Shown: one piece after another, positions 1 to 6,222 of the stretch | How positions within the stretch are numbered: position 1 is the stretch's first letter | How the letters are laid out: every line of letters starts with the position of its first letter | From: Clostridia bacterium | GTDB taxonomy: Bacteria > Bacillota > Clostridia > Oscillospirales > CAG-272 | DNA: 10,143 nucleotides | NCBI GenBank assembly: GCA_900769475.1 | Contig: CAAGGQ010000056.1 | Location: 1-10,143, forward strand | Reading direction: 5' to 3' | The notes under the pieces: model-generated | Database searches by the model: none | What the model was told of the DNA's origin: nothing | Seen by the model: the letters and a program-made list of their open reading frames with translations, nothing else | Program-made: the position numbers and the translations under genes

Positions 1-1073
1 CCGCTAAAGGTCAACTCGCCGTTGCGGGTATCCCGGGTCACAAGACCCCCGCAAACTCCGCCAAAGGGGCCAATGACCGGGCCGCCGGTTTCGTCCAGCA
101 TCAGGTTCCAGCCGCAGAAGGAGCGATAGCCCACCTTGAAGGCGCGGGCCATCATCAAGCCCCACTTGCACCAATCGTTGGTGTAGTGGTCGTTCAGGCG
201 CGGGCCACCTTCGGTAAAGTGCAGAGCCAGGGAGGGGTAGGCGTTGGCAATGGCGCGGGTCTCCTCAATGGCGCCGCCGTAGTAATGGAAGGCAATGCCG
301 TCGCAGGCCTCTTGCAGTCCCGGGCAATTCTCCAGGGACCAGAGCACCCGCTCGGTATCGTTAAAGTTGTGATCGTAGGCCCAGATCTGGGTATCCAGGT
401 GATGCTCCAGGAGTCGCCTCTTGAGCAGACAGATGAATTTAGCCTCCAGCTCGGGGTGCCAAATGCAGGCGGGCATGCGTCCCGCTTGCTGGGTGTTGAC
501 CTCGTTTTGCGGAGTGACGGCAGAGATATGGATGCCGCGCTTGGCATAGCTTTCGATGAATTTAACAATGTAATCGGCGTAGCACTCTAAAAATTCTTCC
601 CGCATATAGCCGCCGCACATCCGCCCCCCGGTCTTCATCCAGGCAGGAGGGCTCCAAGGCGAAGCAAGGAGGAAGAGGTCGGGGCGGATCTGAAGGATCT
701 CTCGCAGGGTAGGAATGATATAGGTTTCGTCCCGTTCCACCGAAAAATGGGTCAGAGCGGTGTCAAAGGGGACGTCATCATAGGAATAAAGCTCGGGGGA
801 GTAATCGCTGGAGCCAATGCAGATCCGTCCCACCGAAAGTCCCAGGCCGTCCTTGCCGTAGAGATGGGTGAGAAGGGTGGTGCGCTCCGCAGGCTCCATT
901 TTTTGCAGCTCGTGGCAGGCAGAGGGCGTGATGGCCACGCCAAGTCCCAAAAAATCGGTGACGGCAGGGGCGCAGGGGACGAGCAGACGGGCTCCGGGAA
1001 CACGCTCCGTGGGATACAGGTCGCGGGGGGAAAGGGAGTGGGTGGGATCGGTAAAGAGTTGCGTTGCTTTCAT
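1..1073 (-). CDS. GH30-family glycoside hydrolase (3' end outside window)
   Basis: This is a retaining glycoside hydrolase of family GH30 (glucosylceramidase / beta-1,6-glucanase / beta-xylosidase / beta-fucosidase group), read by translating the minus strand; 357 residues are visible and the C-terminus lies beyond base 1. The motif GLGVAITPSA (43-52) corresponds to the family's GFGGAFTDSA region, SPWSPPAWMK is at 138-147, TPQNE at 187-191 gives acid/base Glu191, and FTEGG at 286-290 gives nucleophile Glu288. NLMLDETGGP (323-332) matches the family's NLALDxxGGP segment. No signal peptide is seen, so it should be cytoplasmic. The start has GGAGG five bases upstream and lies 23 bases after the kinase stop, so it is the third gene of the fructan operon. 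The exact substrate cannot be read from sequence; a beta-glucoside is a guess. The family call is firm. Confidence 0.9.
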   Translation of the reverse strand, partial: MKATQLFTDPTHSLSPRDLYPTERVPGARLLVPCAPAVTDFLGLGVAITPSACHELQKMEPAERTTLLTHLYGKDGLGLSVGRICIGSSDYSPELYSYDDVPFDTALTHFSVERDETYIIPTLREILQIRPDLFLLASPWSPPAWMKTGGRMCGGYMREEFLECYADYIVKFIESYAKRGIHISAVTPQNEVNTQQAGRMPACIWHPELEAKFICLLKRRLLEHHLDTQIWAYDHNFNDTERVLWSLENCPGLQEACDGIAFHYYGGAIEETRAIANAYPSLALHFTEGGPRLNDHYTNDWCKWGLMMARAFKVGYRSFCGWNLMLDETGGPVIGPFGGVCGGLVTRDTRNGELTFS

Positions 1074-1096
1074 AAGAGCCTCCATGAGCGGTGTGA

Positions 1097-1972
1097 TCAA
1101 AGTGGGGTTTCAAACATGGGAACATCGGTGGGAATGGCCTCCTTACGGCTTACCACAAAGGCGCTGACCTGTGCGGCGCGATGCAGGGCGGCGGGAATGT
1201 CTTGGGTGCGGTGATAGTGGGTCAGAAAGGCGGCGCCAAAGCTATCCCCCGCACCTACGGTGGAGATCACGGTGGTTGGAGCGGCCGGGCAGGAATAGAA
1301 ACGCTTTTCCTTGCAATCGTAGCAGAGGGCGCCCTTCTCTCCCTTGGTGATCAGGATCAGCTCCAGATTGGGATAGCGTGCGCTGAGCTCTGCCGCGGCT
1401 TCCGCATCCTTCCACTCCGCGGAAAAGAGCAGGTGAGTCACCGTGGGAAGTTCCTCGTCGCTCACCTTGAGGATGGTGGCGTGGATTAAACAAAATTCCA
1501 CACTCTCCCGAGAGAAGAAGGGAGGACGAATGTTCAGATCGGTAAAGATCTCCTCAAAGGGGGTCTCTGCCATCAATTTTTCCAGCACCGCGCGGTTGTG
1601 GGTTCCCCGTAGCGCCAGAGTACCAAAGGCCAGGGCGTGGTATTTTTCCACGCTCTTAGCGGGGAGAGAAATGTGATCGTAAGCCGAGATCTCGGCAATG
1701 CGATAGGAGGGGATGCCATCGCTGTTCAGGGTTACGGTGCATTGCCCGGTGGGGGCTTTGTCGCTCAGGCCAATGCCTGCGGTGTCAAGCCCCAGGGCAC
1801 GGATTTCCTCCAGGGCCCGTTGCCCTAAGGGATCCTTTCCCACGCAGGAGAGCAGCGTGGCGTTGGCGCCTTGCAGGGCGGCGTGGGCGGCAAAGTTCAG
1901 GGGGGCGCCGCCCAGAGTGGCGGCTTCGGGGTATACATCCCAAATGATTTCTCCAAAGGATAGAATGTTCAT
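1097..1972 (-). CDS. PfkB-family carbohydrate kinase, probable fructokinase
   Basis: ATP-dependent sugar kinase of the PfkB/ribokinase family, 291 residues, a usual family length. GGAPLNFAAH (21-30) is the N-terminal substrate-binding signature, TDLNIRPPF (144-152) is the DxNxR stretch common in fructokinases, LITKGEKGAL (207-216) precedes the nucleotide site, and STVGAGDSFG (237-246) is the second PfkB signature, with Asp243 as the expected catalytic base. It likely phosphorylates the fructose released by the upstream GH32 enzyme; the fructose assignment rests mainly on that neighbour. I place the start at the ATG at 1972, with GGAG six bases upstream. An in-frame TTG at 1984 would put the ribosome binding site inside the gene and is less likely. 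It is the second gene of the operon, 106 bases after the GH32 stop. Confidence 0.9.
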   Translation of the reverse strand: MNILSFGEIIWDVYPEAATLGGAPLNFAAHAALQGANATLLSCVGKDPLGQRALEEIRALGLDTAGIGLSDKAPTGQCTVTLNSDGIPSYRIAEISAYDHISLPAKSVEKYHALAFGTLALRGTHNRAVLEKLMAETPFEEIFTDLNIRPPFFSRESVEFCLIHATILKVSDEELPTVTHLLFSAEWKDAEAAAELSARYPNLELILITKGEKGALCYDCKEKRFYSCPAAPTTVISTVGAGDSFGAAFLTHYHRTQDIPAALHRAAQVSAFVVSRKEAIPTDVPMFETPL

Positions 1973-2029
1973 ATTGTTCTCCAAGCAAGGTGAAAATTGA
2001 GAATAAGAAAAGAATGGAGTTCCGTTCAG

Positions 2030-2076
2030 CCTCCCCTTTTTGGGGAGGTGGCATGTGCAGCATGACGGAGAGGGCT
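2030..2076. repeat. intergenic hairpin element in the GH32-kinase gap
   Basis: CCTCCCC (2030-2036) and GGGGAGG (2042-2048) form a perfect 7-bp stem around TTTTT, followed on the plus strand by a CATG...CATG pair (2052-2064) and a GACGGAGAGGG tail. The layout resembles short palindromic intergenic repeats I remember as common in Clostridia genomes; only one copy lies in this window, so the repeat status is inferred. It sits inside the operon between two co-directional genes, where it could fold in the transcript. Confidence 0.5.
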
Positions 2077-2078
2077 TT

Positions 2079-3647
2079 TTAACCTAAATTACCCTTCCAA
2101 ATGGAATCCAGAGGATGAAGCTCGATGCGCTCAATGGCACAGGGACGGTCGGCGGTGATGCGCAGGGAGGGAAGATTGTAGTCGGGCACCATGTCCTCCA
2201 ACAGAAGAGCGGCGTAGATCTTTCCTCCGTCCAAATAGAGCTCAGGCCCCATGCGGTCGATCACCATTTCCAGATCCAGACCCCGGAAGGAGACCGAGAG
2301 AGGAAAATCCCAATCCCGCACCTCGCCCAGATTTTTTCCAAGATCCAGATCGATGGTGCGACCAAAGAAGGTAAGGGTCAGCTTGGCGTCGGGATCCATA
2401 TTGGGAGCGCGGAGGATCAGATGATAGGGGCGCGGCTCCAGGGGCAGCACCACGTCACAGTTCTCCGAGACCGAAAGATCTTCGTAGACCTCCCGCCCCA
2501 GGAAGAGATTTTCCAGCTCGGGGATGGGCTTGGCCGAAAGATAGTAGCGTCCGTCCAGCCGTTCCAGGGTCAGATCGCAGGGGATGCTCATTTGGCTCAT
2601 GGTGGAAAGGGTAGGGGTGGGAGCTTTCCATTTTTCCCAGTCCATGCGGATGATGCGTCCGTTGGGAAGGCCCGAGAAGGTCTGTCCCGCGTAGGCCGTG
2701 CGTCCGTAGTGGAGGGCTTGGAGCTCCTGTACCGGAGAGAATCCCTTTTCGGTGATGTCTCCCACCAGGTAGCGGTCGCGGGCTCCTATCAGGATCCATT
2801 TGCGGTTGCCCTCGCGGTCGGTCAAGGGGAAGAGATCAGGACACTCACGGTCGCCCTTGAGCTCCAGCTTTTGAAGAAGCTCCCAATGCAAAAGATCGTC
2901 GGAGCGGAAGAGGGCGTATTCCTCCCCCTGAACGTAGATGGCCATGAGATAGGCTCCCAGCTCCCGGCAATAGTTGACGTTGGGATCGCAGTAGCCCTCG
3001 GTCACGTGGGGGATCACGGGTTTGTTGTATTTGTGAATGGTCTTGAGACCGTCGGTGGAGTAGGCCAGGTATTGATTGGAGGCCGAATAGTAGAGCAACA
3101 CGGCGGGGGAGCGGCCGTTGTCCGCGGCCAGACCCGTGCGGTTTTCCACATCCAGAATGGCACTTCCCGAGAAGACGGTGCCGTTGGCATCGGGAAAGAG
3201 GGCGATCTCTTGCTCGGTCCAATGGAGCAGATCGGTGCTGGTGGCGTGCCCCCAGTGCATGTTATCCCACTTGGGAGCGCAGGGGTTGTGCTGGTAGAAC
3301 ATGTGGTAAACGCCGTCCAGATAGATCAGACCGTTGGGATCGTTGATCCAGCCGTTTTTGGTGGTAAAGTGCACCTGAGGCCGCAGGGGCTCCTCATAGA
3401 GGTTGGGAAGATCCAGGGTATCGGCTTCCCGGAAGGAGAGGGGCATGGCGGGCTCGACCGAGAGGGTCAGCGTCTCGCCCAGAAAGCGAGCCACGTCCAC
3501 GTAGGCCCAAAAGGTGGGATCCAGGTTGTCCAGATGTATGTTCAGACCGTAGACCTCTTCCTCCCCGTTTTTGAAGGAAAGGCGTTTTCGGGTCTGCACC
3601 GTGTTTACGGGAAAGACCAGATAGCGGTGTTGGATCAAAAGCTCCAT
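2079..3647 (-). CDS. GH32 beta-fructosidase (sucrose/levan/inulin hydrolase)
   Basis: Family GH32 glycoside hydrolase, 522 residues, hydrolysing terminal beta-fructosyl bonds in sucrose or fructans. WINDPNG (100-106) carries nucleophile Asp103, FSGSA is at 159-163, the transition-state stabiliser is Asp221 in CDP (220-222), and ECPD (268-271) carries acid/base Glu268. The five-bladed propeller should span about 90-350 and a C-terminal beta-sandwich about 385-522. The first 85-90 residues form an additional small N-terminal domain, seen in some levanase-like GH32 proteins. There is no signal peptide, so it probably acts inside the cell on imported sugar. The Arg of the usual RDP motif is Cys220 here. 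The start has AGGAGG about eight bases upstream and follows a consensus promoter. It is the first gene of the operon with the fructokinase and the GH30 gene. Sucrose versus fructan preference cannot be decided. Confidence 0.93.
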   Translation of the reverse strand: MELLIQHRYLVFPVNTVQTRKRLSFKNGEEEVYGLNIHLDNLDPTFWAYVDVARFLGETLTLSVEPAMPLSFREADTLDLPNLYEEPLRPQVHFTTKNGWINDPNGLIYLDGVYHMFYQHNPCAPKWDNMHWGHATSTDLLHWTEQEIALFPDANGTVFSGSAILDVENRTGLAADNGRSPAVLLYYSASNQYLAYSTDGLKTIHKYNKPVIPHVTEGYCDPNVNYCRELGAYLMAIYVQGEEYALFRSDDLLHWELLQKLELKGDRECPDLFPLTDREGNRKWILIGARDRYLVGDITEKGFSPVQELQALHYGRTAYAGQTFSGLPNGRIIRMDWEKWKAPTPTLSTMSQMSIPCDLTLERLDGRYYLSAKPIPELENLFLGREVYEDLSVSENCDVVLPLEPRPYHLILRAPNMDPDAKLTLTFFGRTIDLDLGKNLGEVRDWDFPLSVSFRGLDLEMVIDRMGPELYLDGGKIYAALLLEDMVPDYNLPSLRITADRPCAIERIELHPLDSIWKGNLG

Positions 3648-3678
3648 GACGAACCCTCCTTTTTTACTTGTTTTAAAT

Positions 3679-3693
3679 CTTAATTATTTTAAG
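3679..3693. promoter_or_regulatory. possible operator overlapping the GH32 transcription start
   Basis: CTTAA (3679-3683) and TTAAG (3689-3693) form an inverted repeat around TTATT, just downstream of the -10 box and over the predicted start of transcription. The position suits a repressor, but the sequence is very AT-rich, so chance symmetry is possible and no known operator consensus was matched. Confidence 0.3.
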
Positions 3694-3696
3694 TTA

Positions 3697-3724
3697 ATTA
3701 TAACATTTTTTCGGGAGGTGTCAA
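3697..3724 (-). promoter_or_regulatory. SigA promoter of the GH32 operon
   Basis: On the minus strand a perfect TTGACA (3724-3719) and a perfect TATAAT (3702-3697) are separated by 16 bases, placing transcription start near 3690 and leaving a leader of about 43 bases before the GH32 start. Both hexamers match consensus exactly, so strong basal activity with repression would be expected. Confidence 0.88.
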
Positions 3725-4078
3725 CCCTTTTTGATAAAATGCACCGGGAGAATTTGGGGAGGCAATTGTCATAGGGCGATCCTGTGAGGCGCCCCTGACG
3801 GGACGCTGATCTGTCCCTGATGCGGGGAGTGGAATGGGGAGAGAAACAACCGAGGAGCGGCACGCCGCTCCTCGGTTTTCGTTTTTGCTTTTACAAATCA
3901 CAGGTTCCTTGTTGGTGTGGCCGCTTGCGCAGGGATCGAGTTGCTCGGTCCCTTGTGGCGGATTCGTTTGATCGCAGGATACAAACAATGCCAAGCAACA
4001 AATTAACAGAGTAAGAGATAGGAGTGTCAGCTTTTTTATAGTTGCGTTTCCTTTCCATAGGGGGGCATCATTTTTCAC
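3698..4078 (-). pseudogene. lipoprotein N-terminal fragment, probably decayed
   Basis: An open frame of 126 codons whose first part looks like a lipoprotein signal: two lysines, then LTLLSLTLLICCLALFVSC, ending in a lipobox-like FVSC with Cys35. The sequence after it (DQTNPPQGTEQLDPC and onward) suits a short extracellular linker. From about residue 65 the frame runs through a terminator-like hairpin and then the GH32 promoter, so the distal half is not believable as protein. The natural start was probably at codon 14, where AAAGGA lies eight bases upstream but the codon is ATA, not ATG; the ATG at 4078 has no good ribosome binding site. A promoter lies directly upstream. I read it as the remnant of a lipoprotein gene; a short functional lipoprotein cannot be excluded. 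Confidence 0.4.
3850..3892 (+). terminator. strong hairpin with T-rich tail
   Basis: CCGAGGAGCGG (3850-3860) pairs with CCGCTCCTCGG (3865-3875) around a CACG loop, followed on the plus strand by TTTTCGTTTTTGCTTTT. On the minus strand the tail is a weaker TTGTTTCT, so it could end transcripts from both sides. No plus-strand gene lies upstream; the minus-strand lipoprotein remnant is the only nearby transcript. Confidence 0.65.
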
Positions 4079-4102
4079 AATTTGGATCTTTATATAAAAT
4101 TA

Positions 4103-4131
4103 GTTATATATCAAAAAAGCGTTAAAGTCAA
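4103..4131 (-). promoter_or_regulatory. promoter upstream of the lipoprotein fragment
   Basis: On the minus strand TTGACT (4131-4126) and TATAAC (4108-4103) are spaced by 17 bases, each one base off consensus. It would start a transcript near 4095, about 20 bases before the ATG at 4078. Confidence 0.6.
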
Positions 4132-4139
4132 GGAGAATT

Positions 4140-4310
4140 TGGCACTTTGATGAATTATAGCTGATTCGGGTGAAAGATGCGCATCCTCAAGGGTTCGGTC
4201 AATTGGCTTCTTGGTTTGGAATAACCAAAAGGCAACTCCATCCTTTTTTTGCGGTGTTCGTGTTTTCTCCGCTAAGAATGCAGAGCTGATTCTCATCCTT
4301 TTGTTTTACT
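4140..4310. other. intergenic stretch without recognisable gene
   Basis: Short open frames exist on both strands (for example 4111-4296 minus and 4211-4396 plus), but none has a recognisable domain, a good ribosome binding site or believable composition. It may be decayed sequence belonging to the adjacent regulator remnant. Confidence 0.5.
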
Positions 4311-4533
4311 TTGTTGTAGATCAACCACGGAATACCGCTACGCCCAGGGGGGCTGTTGGCGTTTCCCAACGAAAAGATCGGTACAGTGGCGGCTAAATGC
4401 GGTTTTGAGGATGCCGGATATTTTTGCAAGGTCTACAAAAAAACGCTTTGGGGAAAGTCCTTTGCAAACCAAGCAACAAAGCCGTGGTCGGAAGCGTGGT
4501 TTCCCGGATCCTTCCTCCTGCATACAACCTTGA
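4311..4533 (+). pseudogene. AraC-family regulator, C-terminal HTH remnant with frameshifts
   Basis: The second helix-turn-helix of an AraC/XylS regulator is readable on the plus strand: LLAFPNEKIGTVAAKCGFED continuing into AGYFCKVYKK (4353-4442), matching the family pattern LL..t...I..IA...GF.d.syF.r.FKK. After a run of seven A (4437-4443) the frame drifts. Removing one A restores the expected ending KRFGESPLQTKQQSRGRKRG, closing at TGA 4531-4533; GESPLQ is the family's GxSPxxYR segment. Upstream, TEYR (about 4330-4341) in another frame fits the segment before the recognition helix, implying at least one more frameshift. The ligand-binding half and first HTH are absent. It points away from the GH32 operon, so a former divergent sugar regulator is a reasonable inference. 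It ends against the argG operator. Confidence 0.75.
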
Positions 4534-4535
4534 AT

Positions 4536-4553
4536 AATGAATATTTATTCATT
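4536..4553. promoter_or_regulatory. ARG box, predicted ArgR operator (distal)
   Basis: AATGAATATTTATTCATT matches the ARG-box consensus WNTGAATWWWWATTCANW at every position. A further TGAAT half-site lies just upstream at 4531-4535. The box is 180 bases before the argG start and about 88 bases before the -35 box. ArgR, the arginine-responsive hexameric repressor, is the expected ligand. Confidence 0.85.
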
Positions 4554-4641
4554 TGAGGCGTGGTAAAATATACAATCCACATTTAGTAGCCCCATATTTC
4601 TTGTGCAAAATGTAGAAAGAAAAAAGATTCCAAAAAAACTA

Positions 4642-4670
4642 TTGACATAAGAGTCAAAAGATTGTATAAT
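4642..4670 (+). promoter_or_regulatory. SigA promoter of argG
   Basis: TTGACA (4642-4647) and TATAAT (4665-4670) are both perfect and separated by 17 bases. Transcription should begin near 4677, giving a leader of about 56 bases. The leader is too short for a T-box or riboswitch; only a small TTTAC/GTAAA hairpin precedes the ribosome binding site. Confidence 0.92.
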
Positions 4671-4678
4671 TATGCACA
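4661..4678. promoter_or_regulatory. weaker ARG box overlapping the argG -10 box
   Basis: ATTGTATAATTATGCACA has TGTAT-AATT-ATGCA in place of TGAAT-WWWW-ATTCA, one mismatch in each half-site. It covers the whole -10 hexamer, so bound ArgR would block RNA polymerase. Its centre is 125 bases from the centre of the distal box, close to 12 helical turns. Confidence 0.6.
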
Positions 4679-4732
4679 TCAAACATTAACGTTCAGGGCA
4701 AGGAATTTACCCCTGTAAAGGAGCGATACAAT

Positions 4733-5962
4733 ATGGAAAAGAAATCTGTAAAAAAAGTAGTGTTGGCATATTCGGGTGGATTGGATACCTCCATCATCAT
4801 CCCGTGGCTGAAGGAAAACTATAACAATCCCGAGATCATTGCCGTTTCGGGTAACGTGGGACAGGCCGACGAGCTGGAGGGGCTGGAGGAAAAGGCCATC
4901 AAGACCGGTGCTTCCAAGTGCTACATCGAGGATCTGACCGACGAATTCGTAGAGGAGATGGTCATTCCCACCGTACAGGCCGGCGGAAAGTACGAGGAGT
5001 ACCTCATGGGTACCGCTCTGGCGCGTCCCATCATTGGCAAGCGTCTTGCCGAGATCGCCATCGCTGAGGGCGCTGATGCCATCTGCCACGGTTGCACCGG
5101 TAAGGGCAACGACCAGGTTCGTTTTGAACTGGCCATCAAGGCCTTCGCCCCCGGTATGAAGATCATTGCTCCTTGGCGCGAGTGGGATATTAAGTCTCGC
5201 GAGGAAGAGATCGAGTATGCCGAGGCACACAATGTTCCCCTCAAGATCAACCGTGAGACCAACTACTCCAAGGATAAGAATATGTGGCACCTTTCCCACG
5301 AGGGATTGGATCTGGAGGATGCCGGCAACGAGCCTCTGTACGATAAGCCCGGTTTCCTGGAAATGAGCGTTTCCCCCATGCAGGCCCCCGATGCCCCCAC
5401 CTACGTAACCCTTGATTTTGAACAGGGCAAGCCCGTAGCGCTGGATGGGGTAAAGATGTCGGCCAAGGAGATCATCCTTAAGCTCAACGAGGTTGGCGGA
5501 GCCAACGGCATCGGACTTCTCGACATTGTGGAGAACCGTTTGGTTGGTATGAAGTGTCGCGGCGTGTACGAAACTCCCGGTGGAGCCATTCTCTACTTTG
5601 CACACAATTATTTGGAGACCCTGTGCCTGGACAAGATGACCATGCACAAGAAGCAGGAGCTTTCGGTCACCTTTGGCGAGCTGCTTTACAACGGTCAGTG
5701 GTACACCCCTCTGCGTGAGGCACTTTCTGCCTTCGTTACCAAGACCCAGGAGCACGTGACGGGTAAGGTTCGCATCAAGCTGTACAAGGGCAATATGATC
5801 AAGGCCGGTGCATGGAGTGATTGGTCCCTCTACTCCGAAGAGATCGCAACCTTTGGTGAGGACCACGTTTACAACCAGGCCGACAGTGCCGGATTTATCA
5901 ACCTGTGGGGACTTCCCATTTCGGTGCAGGCCCAGGTTGCCGCAAAGAATAAGAAGAACTGA
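4733..5962 (+). CDS. argG: argininosuccinate synthase
   Basis: ArgG joins citrulline and aspartate, using ATP (to AMP and pyrophosphate), to give argininosuccinate, the penultimate step of arginine biosynthesis in the cytoplasm. The protein is 409 residues, the usual size of about 400. LAYSGGLDTS (11-20) is the N-type ATP pyrophosphatase P-loop; GCTGKGNDQVRFE (120-132) is the second family signature and contacts citrulline/aspartate; NYSKDKNMWHLSHEG (177-191) is the conserved central segment. It begins at an ATG with AAAGGAG nine bases upstream. It is the first gene of an argG-argH pair under a consensus promoter with ARG boxes, so repression by ArgR when arginine is plentiful is expected. 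Nothing is missing or truncated. Confidence 0.98.
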   Translation: MEKKSVKKVVLAYSGGLDTSIIIPWLKENYNNPEIIAVSGNVGQADELEGLEEKAIKTGASKCYIEDLTDEFVEEMVIPTVQAGGKYEEYLMGTALARPIIGKRLAEIAIAEGADAICHGCTGKGNDQVRFELAIKAFAPGMKIIAPWREWDIKSREEEIEYAEAHNVPLKINRETNYSKDKNMWHLSHEGLDLEDAGNEPLYDKPGFLEMSVSPMQAPDAPTYVTLDFEQGKPVALDGVKMSAKEIILKLNEVGGANGIGLLDIVENRLVGMKCRGVYETPGGAILYFAHNYLETLCLDKMTMHKKQELSVTFGELLYNGQWYTPLREALSAFVTKTQEHVTGKVRIKLYKGNMIKAGAWSDWSLYSEEIATFGEDHVYNQADSAGFINLWGLPISVQAQVAAKNKKN

Positions 5963-5972
5963 TAGATTTGAT

Positions 5973-6002
5973 AACGAGCGGCGGGATCTCCCGCCGCTCG
6001 TT
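5973..6002 (+). terminator. GC-rich hairpin after argG, possible weak terminator
   Basis: AACGAGCGGCGGG (5973-5985) pairs perfectly with CCCGCCGCTCGTT (5990-6002) around ATCT, starting 10 bases after the argG stop. The following GTAAACG lacks a T-run, so it may act as a 3' stabiliser or partial terminator that lowers argH expression, not as a full stop. Confidence 0.55.
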
Positions 6003-6016
6003 GTAAACGAAAAAGC

Positions 6017-6183
6017 ACCTTTCACATCGCTGTGAAGGTTTTGATAAAACTTTTTCAAAAGTTTTTCGAGAGCCGGCGTCGAAACGCCGGTCGTCGCCCG
6101 CAGGCGACGAAACATCGAACGGCGTTTTTCTTTTGTTAACTTTTCTTTTTGCGCCTATGGTGTCAAAAAGAAAAGTGGCTAAC
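6017..6183. repeat. cluster of hairpins filling the argG-argH gap
   Basis: Five inverted repeats follow one another: TTCACA/TGTGAA (6021-6036) with a bulged extension and TTTT after it; AAAACTTTT/AAAAGTTTT (6046-6065); CCGGCGT-CGAA-ACGCCGG (6073-6090); TCGTCGCC-CGCA-GGCGACGA (6091-6110); and ACTTTTCTTTTTG/CAAAAAGAAAAGT (6139-6176), whose 12-base loop can pair further and which is flanked by GTTA/TAAC (6135-6138, 6180-6183). The ACTTTTCTTT...AAAGAAAAGT hairpin resembles sequences I remember as repeated in Clostridia genomes, so a composite non-coding repeat is likely. No protein or known riboswitch is recognisable. Confidence 0.7.
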
Positions 6184-6222
6184 GATTTTTGAAGATCAAT
6201 AGATCGGGAAGGATTTTGAAAG

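Noticed and set aside
186..1214. Plus-strand open frames opposite the GH30 and kinase genes
   Set aside because: The minus strand encodes clear GH30 and PfkB motifs here; the plus frames have none.
1973..1984. TTG start for the fructokinase at 1984
   Set aside because: It would place the GGAG ribosome binding site inside the coding region; the ATG at 1972 is correctly spaced.
2115..3683. Long plus-strand open frame (522 codons) antisense to the GH32 gene
   Set aside because: It mirrors the GH32 gene, has no recognisable domain or ribosome binding site, and runs across the GH32 promoter; it reflects the codon bias of the real gene.
3774..3817. Imperfect hairpins GGGCG/CGCCC and GGGAC/GTCCC
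   Set aside because: Stems are only five base pairs with large loops; not distinguishable from chance, though a decayed intergenic repeat is possible.
3891..4058. 55-codon minus-strand frame starting MERKRNYKKADTP and ending just before the hairpin
   Set aside because: Its start ATG lies before a ribosome-binding-like sequence instead of after it, and the overlapping frame has a far more convincing lipoprotein signal.
4115..4131. CcpA cre-like site around AACGCT near the lipoprotein promoter
   Set aside because: Four of the defining bases differ from the cre consensus.
4679..6115. Minus-strand open frame of 478 codons antisense to argG
   Set aside because: Shadow of argG; no domain, and it crosses the argG terminator hairpin and promoter leader.
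6134..6161. TTGTTA / TATGGT as a separate argH promoter
   Set aside because: Each hexamer matches only four of six bases and the sequence is part of a long hairpin, which explains it better.
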